Assembly: GCF_042743185.1 (NCBI RefSeq)
Contig: NZ_JBHYMS010000027.1
Location: 1-64,000 of the forward strand
DNA: 64,000 nucleotides
Source of the DNA: Inquilinus sp042743185
Lineage (GTDB): Bacteria; Pseudomonadota; Alphaproteobacteria; DSM-16000; Inquilinaceae
Reading direction: 5' to 3'
A program made the position numbers and the translations under genes. Of this stretch, positions 43,671 to 52,459 are shown one piece after another. The notes beneath the pieces were generated by a model. It was not told the DNA's origin. It ran no database searches and saw nothing but the letters and a program-made list of their open reading frames with translations. How positions within the stretch are numbered: the first letter of the stretch is position 1; every line of letters starts with the position of its first letter.

Positions 43671-46600
43671 CTATTCGGCCGGGCCGGCCTTCGGCTCCAG
43701 CCGATGGCCGTCGGTGACATGGGGGCTGTCCGTGTCGCCGCGGCGTTCGCGGAAGGACTCGATCACGGCATAGAACACGGGAACGAAGATCAGGGTCAGG
43801 ACGGTGGCGGCCAGCATGCCGCCGAACACGGTGGTGCCGATCGACTGGCGGCTGGCGGCGCCGGCGCCGGTGGCGAGCATCAGCGGCACCACGCCCAGGA
43901 TGAAGGCGAAGGCCGTCATCAGGATCGGCCGGAGACGCAGCCGCCCGGCTTCCGCCGCCGCTTCGACGATGCTGTGGCCTTCCTCGCGCAGGCGCTTGGC
44001 GAACTCCACGATCAGGATGGCGTTCTTGGCCGCCAGGCCGATCAGCATGACCAGGCCGATCTGCGAGTAGACGTCGATCTGCATCTGCCGGGCCCACAGC
44101 GCCGCGAATGCCCCGAACAGGGCCAGCGGCACCGCCAGCAGCACCATGAACGGCATCGACCAGCTTTCGTACTGGGCCGCCAGGATCAGGAACACGAAGA
44201 CGAGGGCGAGGCCGAACACCAGGGCCGCCACCGATCCCGCCTGCAGCTCCTGGAAGGTGATGCCGGTCCATTCATAGCCGAAGTCACGCGGCAGTGCCGT
44301 GGCGGCCGCCCGCTCCATCGCCGCGATCGCCTGGCCCGAGCTGTAGCCGGGGGCCGGGGCGCCGTTGATCTTGGCCGAGTTGTAGTTGTTGTAGTGCGGC
44401 ACCGTGTCCGGCCCGGCGATCGGCTTCAGGTCGCCCAGCGTGCTCAGCGGCACCATGCCGCCCTCCGAATTGCGGACATACAGGCGCGAGATGTCGGTCG
44501 CCGATCCGCGGGCGTCCTTGTCCGCCTGCAGGGTGACGCGGAAGGTGCGGCCGAACAGGTTGAAGTCGTTGACGTAGAGCGACCCCAGATAGATCTGCAG
44601 CGTGTTGAACACGTCGGGCAGATTCAGCCCCAGCGTCTTCGCCTTGTTGCGGTCCAGGTCGTAGTTGTACTGCGGGGTCGTGGTGCTGAAGGTGCTGAAC
44701 ATCTGGTGCGGGTCCAGCTCGGGCTGCTTCCGCGCCTCGGCCAGCACCGCCTGGGTCGCCGCGTCCAGGGCGGCGACGCCCTGGCCGGACAGGTCCTCGA
44801 CCTGGAATTCGAAGCCGCCCGTGGTGCTGATGCCCGGGATCGACGGCGGGTCGAAGGCCAGCGCGAAGGCATCGGGGATCTGCATCAGCTGCGCACCCAC
44901 CTTCTGGGCCAGGGCCGACGCGCTCTGGTCCGGCCCGCGCTCGGACCACGGCTTCAGGATGGCGAACTGGGCCGCGGAGTTCGACTGGGCGGCGCTGGTC
45001 AGGAAGTTCAGGCCGACGATCTCGCCGACCGTCTCGATCCCCGGCGTCGCCTCCAGGATGGCGCGGGTCTTCTTCGCCACCGCCTCGGTGCGCTCCAGCG
45101 ACGCGCCGTCGGGCAGCTGGATGACGACGAAGAAATAGCCCTGGTCCTCGACCGGCAGGAAGGTCGAGGGCAGTCGCGTCGACACCCAGTAGGTCAGGCC
45201 GAGGCCGGCCACGAACAGGATCATGACCAGCCAGCGGATGCGGATCAGGAAGCGCACCAGCGCCGCATAGCCGTGCGACAGCGCGTTGAAGCCGGCGTTG
45301 AACCAGCGGAACAGGAAGAAGGGGGTGTGCGCCCGGTGCCGCAGGAACGCGGCGCTCAAGGCCGGGCTCAGCGTCAGCGAGTTGAAGGCCGACAGGCCGA
45401 CGGAGATGGCGACGGTCAGCGCGAACTGGTTGTAGAGGCGGCCGGACACGCCGGGGATGAAGGCGACCGGGATGAACACCGCCATCAGCACCGCGGTGGT
45501 GGCGATGATCGGGCCGGTGACCTCGCTCATCGCCTTGCGCGTCGCCGCCAGGGGCGGCAGCCCGGCCTCGAGCTGGCGTTCGACGTTCTCGACCACCACG
45601 ATCGCGTCGTCGACCACCAGCCCGATGGCGAGCACCATGCCGAGCAGGCTCAGCATGTTCAGCGAGAAGCCCATGCCGTCCATGATCACCAGGGTCGCGA
45701 TCAGCGACACCGGGATGGCGATGACGGGGATCAGGGTGGTGCGCCAGTTCTGCAGGAAGACGAAGACCACCAGCACGACCAGCGCCAGCGCCTCGAGCAG
45801 CGTCTTCAGCACGTCTTCCATCGCCGCCGACACGAAGCGGGTGGTGTCGTAGCGGATGCCGTATTCGATGCCCTGGGGGAAGCGCTGCTTCAGCTCCTCC
45901 ATCTTGGCCTGCACGGCCTCCTGCAGCGCCAGCGCGTTCGACCCCGGCTGCTGGAACACCGCCACGACGACCGCGGGCCGGCCGCCGAAATAGCCCGAGG
46001 ACGAGTATTGCAGGGCCCCCAGCTCGATCCGGGCGACGTCGCGCAGCCGCACCACCGATCCGGTCGCCGGGTCGGCGCGGACGACGATGTCGCCGAACTG
46101 GGCCGGGTCGCTCAGTCGTCCGGTGGCGTTGATCTGCAGCTCGAAGGCGGTGCCCGCGGGGGCGGGCGACTGGCCGATCTTGCCGGCCGCCACCTGCACG
46201 TTCTGCTCGGCGACGGCGTTCTGCACGTCGACCGCGGTGACGCCCAGATTGGCCAGCTTGTCCGGGTCCAGCCAGATGCGCATGGAATAGCGCCGCTCGC
46301 CGAAGATCTGGACGTTGCCGACGCCGGGCAGGCGCTTGATCGGGTCGACGATCTGCAGATAGGCGTAGTTGCTCAGCTCCACCGGGTCGACCGACCCGTC
46401 CGGCGACGTCAGGTCGACGATCAGGACGAAGTTCGGATTCTGCTTCTGGATCGTGATGCCGCCCTGGTTGACGATCGCCGGCAGCGACGAGGCCGCCTGC
46501 GACACCCGGTTCTGCACGTCGACCGCGGCGATGCTCAGCGGATAGCCGACCTGGAAGGTGACGGTGATGTTCGCGGTGCCGTCGTTCGACGAGGTCGACG

Positions 46601-46835
46601 ACATGTACATCATGCCCTCGACACCGTTGATCTGCTGCTCCAGCGGCGTGGTCACGGTGTCGGCCACCACCTGGGCGCTGGCGCCGGGATAGGTGGCGCT
46701 GACCACCACCTGGGGCGGCGTGATGTCGGGGAATTGCGAGACCGGCAGCAGGAAGTACGAGATGCCGCCGGCCAGCACCATGATCACCGCGATCGCCGAG
46801 GCGAAGATCGGGCGTTGGATGAAGAAGCCGATCAT
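43671..46835 (-). CDS. RND multidrug efflux pump, HAE1 family
   Basis: A 1054-residue inner-membrane proton-driven exporter. The start MIGFFIQRPIFASAIAVIM is the family N-terminus (upstream in-frame start 46874 not used). Twelve membrane segments in two blocks surround large periplasmic loops. The proton-relay pair is in GLVVDDAIVVVENVERQ, and FVFLILAAQYESWSMPF and LTLSPALSAAFL are diagnostic. It exports hydrophobic drugs with the adaptor gene downstream. No outer-membrane channel gene is next to it, so a TolC-like partner must be elsewhere. Confidence 0.95.
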   Translation of the reverse strand: MIGFFIQRPIFASAIAVIMVLAGGISYFLLPVSQFPDITPPQVVVSATYPGASAQVVADTVTTPLEQQINGVEGMMYMSSTSSNDGTANITVTFQVGYPLSIAAVDVQNRVSQAASSLPAIVNQGGITIQKQNPNFVLIVDLTSPDGSVDPVELSNYAYLQIVDPIKRLPGVGNVQIFGERRYSMRIWLDPDKLANLGVTAVDVQNAVAEQNVQVAAGKIGQSPAPAGTAFELQINATGRLSDPAQFGDIVVRADPATGSVVRLRDVARIELGALQYSSSGYFGGRPAVVVAVFQQPGSNALALQEAVQAKMEELKQRFPQGIEYGIRYDTTRFVSAAMEDVLKTLLEALALVVLVVFVFLQNWRTTLIPVIAIPVSLIATLVIMDGMGFSLNMLSLLGMVLAIGLVVDDAIVVVENVERQLEAGLPPLAATRKAMSEVTGPIIATTAVLMAVFIPVAFIPGVSGRLYNQFALTVAISVGLSAFNSLTLSPALSAAFLRHRAHTPFFLFRWFNAGFNALSHGYAALVRFLIRIRWLVMILFVAGLGLTYWVSTRLPSTFLPVEDQGYFFVVIQLPDGASLERTEAVAKKTRAILEATPGIETVGEIVGLNFLTSAAQSNSAAQFAILKPWSERGPDQSASALAQKVGAQLMQIPDAFALAFDPPSIPGISTTGGFEFQVEDLSGQGVAALDAATQAVLAEARKQPELDPHQMFSTFSTTTPQYNYDLDRNKAKTLGLNLPDVFNTLQIYLGSLYVNDFNLFGRTFRVTLQADKDARGSATDISRLYVRNSEGGMVPLSTLGDLKPIAGPDTVPHYNNYNSAKINGAPAPGYSSGQAIAAMERAAATALPRDFGYEWTGITFQELQAGSVAALVFGLALVFVFLILAAQYESWSMPFMVLLAVPLALFGAFAALWARQMQIDVYSQIGLVMLIGLAAKNAILIVEFAKRLREEGHSIVEAAAEAGRLRLRPILMTAFAFILGVVPLMLATGAGAASRQSIGTTVFGGMLAATVLTLIFVPVFYAVIESFRERRGDTDSPHVTDGHRLEPKAGPAE

Positions 46836-47055
46836 GGCGTGGTCGACTCCACGGCCCGGCCGAGCAGACGGCACTGCACCGCGCCGCCGTCGCGCGCATC
46901 GCAGGAAATTGCCGAGGCCGACCCCCAGGCCATGCTAAACCCCTTGGTTAAGTTAACTTTGTGGTTGATTATCGTTCCGGCTGGCCGTCGTCAAGCGAAG
47001 CTTCGGCCCGAACACCCGCCGGCTGGGTCGGATCTTGACCTGATCCTGCTGGGGT

Positions 47056-47087
47056 GTTACCGGTAAGTAACAGTATTGGTCTAGACC
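47056..47087. promoter_or_regulatory. TetR-type operator candidates
   Basis: The region 46836-47117 lies between the divergent pump and TetR genes. TTGGTCTAGACCGA (perfect 10-base core 47078-47087) and TTACCGGTAA (47057-47066) are adjacent palindromes 31-52 bases before the TetR start. Either suits a TetR-family dimer that represses both directions. Confidence 0.5.
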
Positions 47088-47117
47088 GATCATACCGTCA
47101 AGGGCAATTCAGGAGCT

Positions 47118-47744
47118 ATGACGACGATCACACCCTCGGCGCTGGAGGGCCTGTTCGGGCCCAGCTGCGAGCTGCGGCCGCGCGACCGGATTCTCGGCAC
47201 GGCCCGCGACCTGTTTCACAAGCACGGCTATCGCGGCGTCGGCGTCGATGCCATCGCCGAGGCGGCCGGCACCAACAAGATGACGCTGTACCGGCATTTC
47301 GGGTCGAAGGACGACCTGATCGTCGAATGCCTGCAGCGTCTCGCCGGGGAGGCCGACGCCATCTGGGCGCGCTTCGAGGAGAAGCATCCCGGCGACCCGG
47401 CGGAGCAGCTGCATGAATGGGTCCGGGCCGGGGCCGAATGTGCGATCGCCGACGCGCGCGGCTGCGACATGGTCAATGCCGCGGTCGAGCTGACCGAGCC
47501 CGGCCATCCCGCCCGGCGCGTGATCGAGGACTTCAAGACGGCCCAGCGCGACCGCCTGGTGCGGCTGTGCCGGGCCGCCGGCGCCACACAGGCGGAGCTG
47601 CTGGCGGACACGCTGTGGCTGCTGCTGGAGGGCGCCCGGGTGAGCCGGCAGAGCGTCGGCGCCGAGGGGCCCAGCGCCCGCTTCATCCGCATGGCCGAGG
47701 CGATCATCGCCGCCTTCCTGCCGCGCGAGACCGCGGCGCCCTGA
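47118..47744 (+). CDS. TetR-family transcriptional repressor
   Basis: A 208-residue TetR regulator. The helix-turn-helix (about residues 22-68) contains ILGTARDLFHKHGYRGVGVDAIAEAAGTNKMTLYRHFGSKDDL-type sequence, cut here as separate motifs: GYRGVGVDAIAEAAG then MTLYRHFGSKD. The C-terminal ligand domain has no special feature. AGGAG precedes ATG 47118. It is divergent from the RND pump and likely represses it until a drug-like ligand binds. It converges on the type III secretion gene sctU. Confidence 0.93.
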   Translation: MTTITPSALEGLFGPSCELRPRDRILGTARDLFHKHGYRGVGVDAIAEAAGTNKMTLYRHFGSKDDLIVECLQRLAGEADAIWARFEEKHPGDPAEQLHEWVRAGAECAIADARGCDMVNAAVELTEPGHPARRVIEDFKTAQRDRLVRLCRAAGATQAELLADTLWLLLEGARVSRQSVGAEGPSARFIRMAEAIIAAFLPRETAAP

Positions 47745-47751
47745 TCTTCGG

Positions 47752-48762
47752 CTACACCGCGCCGAGCCGCAGCAGGATGCGGGCCAGGGCGTCGAAATGC
47801 TCGGTCGGGACGGCCTCGCCGATCTTGCCGTCGGCGTGCAGCTGCCGCGCCAGCAGGGGGGCCGTCTCCACCGGCACGTTGGCCATGCCGCCCTTGAACG
47901 ACTTGCTGACCAGCGTCGGCACCGCCGTCTCGCCGGCGACGAAGCGGATGCCGACGGTGACCTCGCCGTCGGTGACGAACAGCGTCGGCGCGGAGGACCG
48001 GCCCTCGCCGCGGGCCAGGCCGCGATGCAGCTGCCGCCGGGTGCTGCGGATGTGCGGGTCGCCCTCCTGCTCCTTGCGCTCGCGTTTCATCTCGCTGCGG
48101 GTCATCCGCTGGTCGCGCTGGAACAGCCAGCGCTGCAGCACCATGTCGATCAGGGCGAAGACCAGCAGCACCGCGATGATGCCGATCAGCACCGGCTTCA
48201 GCGTCGCCACCAGCACCAGGCCGATGCAGTCGCGGCCGCATTGCGGCGTCACCAGCACCGCGCGCAGGGCGCCGAGGGCGAGCAGCCCGATCACCCCGAT
48301 CAGGGTGCAGGCCTTGACCACCGCCTTCACGAATTCGAGCAGGTTGCGCAGGCTGAACAGCCGCTGGAAGCCGGCGACCGGGTTGATCTTGTCGCCGCGC
48401 GGCACCAGCGGGTCGAGCGAGAAGGGGATGCCGCGCAGGAAGCCGACATTGGCGACGACGCTGGCGACGATGATGACCGCCACCAGCGGGGCGACGATCC
48501 GGGCCGCCAGCGCCAGCAGGGTCGGGATGATCGTGTAGCTCTGGTCGAACGGCTTGGCGGTCAGGGCGATCGGTTCGGTCAGGATGGCGCGGAACGCCTC
48601 CATGATCGCCGGGCCCTCGACCCCGAGATAGAGGAGGCCGGCGACCAGCGCGACCACCGTGACCAGGTCGCGGCTGTGCGCCACCTGGCCCTTGCGCCGG
48701 GCGTCCGCCAGCTTCTTGGCGCTGGCCGGGAGGCTCTTGTCTTCGCTGGTCTGCTGGCTCAT
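47752..48762 (-). CDS. sctU: type III secretion export apparatus protein SctU, with altered autocleavage motif
   Basis: A 336-residue member of the FlhB/YscU/RhcU family. The N-terminal basic region (SAKKLADARRKGQVAHSRDL) and four membrane segments are typical, as is the FSLRNLLEFVKAVVK linker. The cytoplasmic C-domain should carry NPTH, where these proteins cut themselves between Asn and Pro. Here residues 258-261 read APTL, so the Asn and His are both gone. The following FVTDGEVTVGIRF strand and the rest of the domain are preserved. It overlaps sctT by four bases. Confidence 0.9.
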   Translation of the reverse strand: MSQQTSEDKSLPASAKKLADARRKGQVAHSRDLVTVVALVAGLLYLGVEGPAIMEAFRAILTEPIALTAKPFDQSYTIIPTLLALAARIVAPLVAVIIVASVVANVGFLRGIPFSLDPLVPRGDKINPVAGFQRLFSLRNLLEFVKAVVKACTLIGVIGLLALGALRAVLVTPQCGRDCIGLVLVATLKPVLIGIIAVLLVFALIDMVLQRWLFQRDQRMTRSEMKRERKEQEGDPHIRSTRRQLHRGLARGEGRSSAPTLFVTDGEVTVGIRFVAGETAVPTLVSKSFKGGMANVPVETAPLLARQLHADGKIGEAVPTEHFDALARILLRLGAV

Positions 48763-49562
48763 GGCAGCACCATCCGGGCGAGGTCGAGCACGCCGCGCAT
48801 CGAGCCCAGGCTGTCGTTGAAATACGGCACCAGGAAGATGGCGTAGATCGGCAGCACCAGCACCAGCGCCGCCGACTTCACCGACAGCGACAGGTCGAAG
48901 ACGTTGAGCTGCGGCGCCATGCGGCCGATCACGGCCAGCGCGATGTCGGCCAGCAGCATCACGATCACCAGCGGCACGGCCAGCAGCAGGCCGAGCCGGA
49001 CCACGTGGTCGAGCAGGCCCAGCAGCAGCGTCGGCGTCTCGCCGGTGAAGGGCGGCAGCAGCTCGGTGACCGGCCACAGGGCGTAGCTGGTGTAGAGGGC
49101 CTCGGCCATCACGCCGAAGCCGTTGCCGGCGAAGAACAGGGCCAGCAGCACCAGGACGAACAGGGTCCCGACCGGCGAGGCCTGGCCCGAGGCGTTGGGG
49201 TCGAGCAGATAGGCGCCGTTGACGCCGCGCTGCATGTCGATCAGCTCTCCCGCCGCCTCGGCCGCCCAGAAGGGCAGGCCGAACAGCAGGCCCAGCAGGA
49301 TGCCGATCACCGCCTCCTTGGCCGTCAGCATCAGCACCTGGGCGGGCTGCAGCGGCGTCAGCACCGCCAGCTCGGACGTCACCTGCGACACCATCGGCAG
49401 GGCGATGGCGATGACCACCGCGTTGCGCAGGAGGCCGGTGAGGCCGAGCCAGGAGAAGATCGGCAGCACCGCGGCCAGCCCGACGGCGCGGGCGATGGCG
49501 ACCGAGATGGCGGTGAAGTAGGGCCCGACCAGCTCTGCCAGAAGCCGGAACGATTCGATCAT
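48759..49562 (-). CDS. sctT: type III secretion export apparatus protein SctT
   Basis: A 267-residue inner-membrane protein of the FliR/YscT family, one of the R-S-T export gate proteins. It has about six hydrophobic helices, with LPIFSWLGLTGLLRNAVVIAIALP near the N-terminus, the AKEAVIGILLGLLFGLPFWAAEAAG region and IDMQRGVNGA typical of SctT. The C-terminal VPYFNDSLG is conserved in the family. ATG 49562 shares a base with the end of sctS, and the stop overlaps sctU. Confidence 0.92.
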   Translation of the reverse strand: MIESFRLLAELVGPYFTAISVAIARAVGLAAVLPIFSWLGLTGLLRNAVVIAIALPMVSQVTSELAVLTPLQPAQVLMLTAKEAVIGILLGLLFGLPFWAAEAAGELIDMQRGVNGAYLLDPNASGQASPVGTLFVLVLLALFFAGNGFGVMAEALYTSYALWPVTELLPPFTGETPTLLLGLLDHVVRLGLLLAVPLVIVMLLADIALAVIGRMAPQLNVFDLSLSVKSAALVLVLPIYAIFLVPYFNDSLGSMRGVLDLARMVLP

Positions 49563-49861
49563 CAGCGCTGCCCGGGTTCCGCCGGCACCGTGCCCCGGGT
49601 GATCGCCGGGAAATCGGCGAAGATCCGGTCGGTGTAGCGCACCAGCGGGCTGGCCAGCATCGGGCCCAGCAGCACCAGGGCCAGCACGACGGCGATCACC
49701 TTGATCGCCATCGGCAGGGTCTGGTCCTGGATCTGCGTCACCGCCTGCAGCAGGCCGACGAGGAGGCCGACCGCGGCGGCGATGGCGAGCGCCGGCAAGG
49801 ACAGCAGCAGGGTGAGGGTCAGCGCCTCCTGCAGCAGATGTGCGATCACCGCCTGGTTCAT
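49562..49861 (-). CDS. sctS: type III secretion export apparatus protein SctS
   Basis: A 99-residue FliQ/YscS family protein with two membrane hairpin helices (ALTLTLLLSLPALAIAAAVG and VIAVVLALVLLGPMLASPLV) joined by the conserved LLQAVTQIQDQTLPMAIK loop. It is about ten residues longer than usual at the C-terminus. It forms the export gate with SctR and SctT. The gap to sctR upstream (372 bases filled with repeats) breaks the otherwise overlapping gene chain. Confidence 0.93.
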   Translation of the reverse strand: MNQAVIAHLLQEALTLTLLLSLPALAIAAAVGLLVGLLQAVTQIQDQTLPMAIKVIAVVLALVLLGPMLASPLVRYTDRIFADFPAITRGTVPAEPGQR

Positions 49862-50233
49862 GGGCGCATCGCCTCCGGCATGGCGGCTCCCACCCTGTTG
49901 TCATGCCCGGGCTCGACCCGGGCATCCAGAGGATGTCGAGACCTTCTGGATTGCCGGGTCAAGCCCACGGCTGTCCGGTTAAGCTTTTCGGGTTGCAGAT
50001 CTAGGCGAAGAACTAAACTTTTATTGTCATTGCCGGGCTTGACCCGGCAATCCAGGGGCCACCGAGAGCTGCTTTGAAAGCCCTGGATCCTCGGGTCAAG
50101 CCCGAGGATGACAATAAAATAGAATAATAACCTAAGATAAACACGCTTCGGTTGCGATTTTTCCTCAACCGGACAGCCGTGGGTCAAGCCCGGCAATGAC
50201 AGGAAAGGAGGAAGCCCGGGCTCCATCGCCGCC
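49862..50233. repeat. palindromic repeat cluster interrupting sctR-sctS
   Basis: No gene is present in this 372-base gap; an open frame across it (49858-50226) only translates repeats. At least three complete hairpins share the design arm-TCAAG-arm: 49903-49925, 50029-50051 and 50087-50109, each with 9-base perfect arms. A longer inverted pair (49950-49980 and 50167-50197, 26 of 31 matching) bounds most of the block; its mismatches are confined to the 5-base core, which keeps the same orientation in both arms. This looks like a REP/MITE-type insertion. Confidence 0.75.
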
Positions 50234-50890
50234 TCAGCTGCTGTAGCTCAGGATCAGGCCGTGCAGCAGGCGCGACCAGCCGTCGACCATGACGAACAGG
50301 AACAGCTTGAACGGCACCGAGATGGCCAGCGGCGACACCATCATCATGCCCATCGCCATCAGGATCGCCGAGACGATCAGGTCGATGACGATGAAGGGCA
50401 GGTACAGCAGGAAGCCGATCTCGAAGGCCCGGGTCAGCTCGGAGATGACGAAGGACGGGATCAGGATGACCATGTCGTTCGGTGTCGCCGCGGCGCTCGC
50501 CTCCTGCGGCCACACCCGGGCGGTGGCGGACAGCAGGAAGTCGCGCTCCGCCGGGTCGGTGAAGCGCATCAGATAGGCCCGCACCGGCTCGATCGCCGAC
50601 TGCATCACCGCCTGCCAGTCCTGGATGCTGCGCAGCCTGAGCGCCGGGTCGCTGACCCGGGCGTAGACCTCGGCGATCACCGGCCCGGTGATGTAGATCG
50701 TCAGCATCAGGGCGATGCCGTACAGCACCATGTTCGGCGGCGTCTGCTGGATGCCGAGCGCGTTGCGCAGCAGCAGCATGACCACCGAGATCTTCAGGAA
50801 GGCGGTGAGGGTGACGACCAGGAACGGCACCAGCCCGACCAGCGTGACGATGCCGAGAAGCGGCAGGACGTCGGGCTGCGCTTCATTCAT
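50234..50890 (-). CDS. sctR: type III secretion export apparatus protein SctR
   Basis: A 218-residue FliP/YscR family membrane protein, the main export-gate subunit. It begins with membrane helices FLVVTLTAFLKISVVMLLLRNALGIQQTPPNMVLYGIAL, of which the LRNALGIQQTPPN stretch is nearly invariant in the family. The C-terminal part has MVILIPSFVISELTRAFEIGFLLYLPF and MGMMMVSPLAISVPFKLFLF, again diagnostic. It overlaps sctQ by eight bases. Confidence 0.95.
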   Translation of the reverse strand: MNEAQPDVLPLLGIVTLVGLVPFLVVTLTAFLKISVVMLLLRNALGIQQTPPNMVLYGIALMLTIYITGPVIAEVYARVSDPALRLRSIQDWQAVMQSAIEPVRAYLMRFTDPAERDFLLSATARVWPQEASAAATPNDMVILIPSFVISELTRAFEIGFLLYLPFIVIDLIVSAILMAMGMMMVSPLAISVPFKLFLFVMVDGWSRLLHGLILSYSS

Positions 50891-51977
50891 CGCCGAACAG
50901 CCGCACCACCCGAATGCCCAGCTCGTCCTCGATCCGCACGATCTCGCCGCGGCCGATGCGCCGCCCGTTGGCGACGATGTCGACCGCCTCGCCCGGGTCG
51001 CGGCCGAGCGGGATGACCGCGCCGGGGGCCAGGCCCTGCACCGCGGCCAGCGGCAGCTCGCTGCGCCCCAATTCGAACACCAGCGTCACCGGGAGCTCGC
51101 CCAGCCGCTCCGCCGGCGGCGTCGCGGCGCCGCTGTCGGGATCCGCCATCCATCCTCCTCCATCCTGCAGGGCCAGGGGCCGCCGCGGCCCCGCGACCGT
51201 GAGCGTGCCGCGGTCGTGCCTCGCCGCATGCGACCAGCCTTCGCCATAGACCACCAGCGCCTCGCCGGGCGGGCAGGCGACATCCGGAAAGACGACGTCG
51301 CCGGGGGCGAGGTCCCCGAGCTCGGCCAGGCTCAGGCGCACCGCGCCGATGCGGACGGCCAGCGGCACCGGCAGGCCGGCGCAGGGCGCGGGCAGGGCCG
51401 GCGCGGCGTCGATCACGCGGCGCAGGGCCGGCCGGGCGGCGTCGTCGGCGGCGAGATGCAGCGCCGTCTCGGCGAAGGCGTGGCGGATGGTGATGGTGCA
51501 GCGGAAGGCGGGCGCGACGGCCGCCGCCGCCGGTCCGACGCTCTCGATCGCGATCGGCTCTCCGGCTGCCGCTTCCAGCACCGGCAGCACGTCGGATGCC
51601 GCGGCTTCCAGCAGCAGCGCCGCCAGCTCCGGCTCCAGCTCGGCGGCCGGCAGCCCGGCGATGTCCGCCAGCGCCTGCTCGACCAGCAGCGCCGGCACCA
51701 GCAGCGTCAGGCGTCCGGAGCCGATGCGCAGGGTGATCGCGGTGCCGCCGGCGCTGGCCGGGGTGGGGGACGGGGCGAGCACCGGGGTGATCGCGAGCGG
51801 CGCCTCGATCTCCAGCCCGCCGATCCGGACCGGCATGGGCGTGCAGCGCCGGGCGACGGCATTGGCGTCGACGGCCTGCCCGCGGGTCAGCCGCGGCGGG
51901 TCGTAGGGGCGGGCGGCGGGACCGGAGGCCAGCGGATCCGCCGCCAGGATCCACGCCGGCGGCGCGGCGGCGGTCAC
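50883..51977 (-). CDS. sctQ: type III secretion sorting platform protein SctQ
   Basis: A 364-residue protein whose C-terminus (about 290-362) is a SpoA/FliN-type domain: LPVTLVFELGRSELPLAAVQ, GAVIPLGRDPGEAVDIVANG, IGRGEIVRIEDELGIRV. The N-terminal part is Ala/Pro-rich and weakly conserved, normal for SctQ. It forms the cytoplasmic pods with SctK and SctL. The start is GTG 51977, overlapping the sctO stop by four bases. No separate sctP gene lies between sctO and sctQ. Confidence 0.88.
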   Translation of the reverse strand: MTAAAPPAWILAADPLASGPAARPYDPPRLTRGQAVDANAVARRCTPMPVRIGGLEIEAPLAITPVLAPSPTPASAGGTAITLRIGSGRLTLLVPALLVEQALADIAGLPAAELEPELAALLLEAAASDVLPVLEAAAGEPIAIESVGPAAAAVAPAFRCTITIRHAFAETALHLAADDAARPALRRVIDAAPALPAPCAGLPVPLAVRIGAVRLSLAELGDLAPGDVVFPDVACPPGEALVVYGEGWSHAARHDRGTLTVAGPRRPLALQDGGGWMADPDSGAATPPAERLGELPVTLVFELGRSELPLAAVQGLAPGAVIPLGRDPGEAVDIVANGRRIGRGEIVRIEDELGIRVVRLFGDE

Positions 51978-52459
51978 GGTCGGCCTCCGGATGGAATCAG
52001 GCTGGCCTCGTCCTCGGCGGCGACGTCGTCGCGGATCTCGGCGGCCTTGCGCCGGGCGACGCCGCGGCGCTCGGCCAGACGGTCCAGCCGGTCGGCGTCC
52101 CGCCCCCGCTGCCGCCAGGCCTCGCGCGCCGCATCGGTGTCCGCCTCGGCCCGGCTGGTCTCGGCCCGGCGATCCCGCACGGCGGCGTCCTGGCGCCGGG
52201 ATCCGGCGGCGAGCTCCGACACCCGGTCGCCCAGCCGCTCCAGCGCGTCGACCACGGCCGGCCTCTCCAGCGCCGCGGCGTAGAGCCGGCTCTCCTGCGC
52301 CGCGCGGTGATCCTCATAGGCGGCGCGGTCGGCCTCGGCCTGCTGCTGCCGCGCCTCGGCGGCGGTCAGGGCGGTGCGTTCGCGGCCCAGGCTCTCGGCC
52401 GCCAGCTTCTCCCGGTCGCGCCGCAGGCGGCGCAGCTTGTCGAGGGCGTCGGGCTTCAT
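51974..52459 (-). CDS. sctO: type III secretion stalk protein SctO
   Basis: A 161-residue highly charged, almost entirely helical protein (Arg, Glu, Ala-rich, predicted coiled coil over most of its length, e.g. ALTAAEARQQQAEADRAAYEDH). It lies directly between sctN and sctQ, the position of YscO/FliJ-type stalk proteins that connect the ATPase to the export gate. Sequence conservation is low in this family; the call rests on coiled coil, size and position. Both ends overlap neighbours by four bases. Confidence 0.78.
   Translation of the reverse strand: MKPDALDKLRRLRRDREKLAAESLGRERTALTAAEARQQQAEADRAAYEDHRAAQESRLYAAALERPAVVDALERLGDRVSELAAGSRRQDAAVRDRRAETSRAEADTDAAREAWRQRGRDADRLDRLAERRGVARRKAAEIRDDVAAEDEASLIPSGGRP

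Noticed and set aside
43500..47066. Very long (1188-codon) plus-strand open frame
   Set aside because: It is the complement of the RND pump and adaptor genes; long shadow frames are common at this GC content and the translation is His/Arg/Gln-rich without domains.
49858..50226. 122-codon open frame on the minus strand between sctR and sctS
   Set aside because: Its translation is made of the palindromic repeats (for example LGLDPRIQ and CRVKPGND-type pieces); no ribosome site, and the repeat structure explains it.
49862..50233. CRISPR array
   Set aside because: The repeats are inverted, variable in arm sequence and unevenly spaced, with no spacer-repeat regularity or cas genes.
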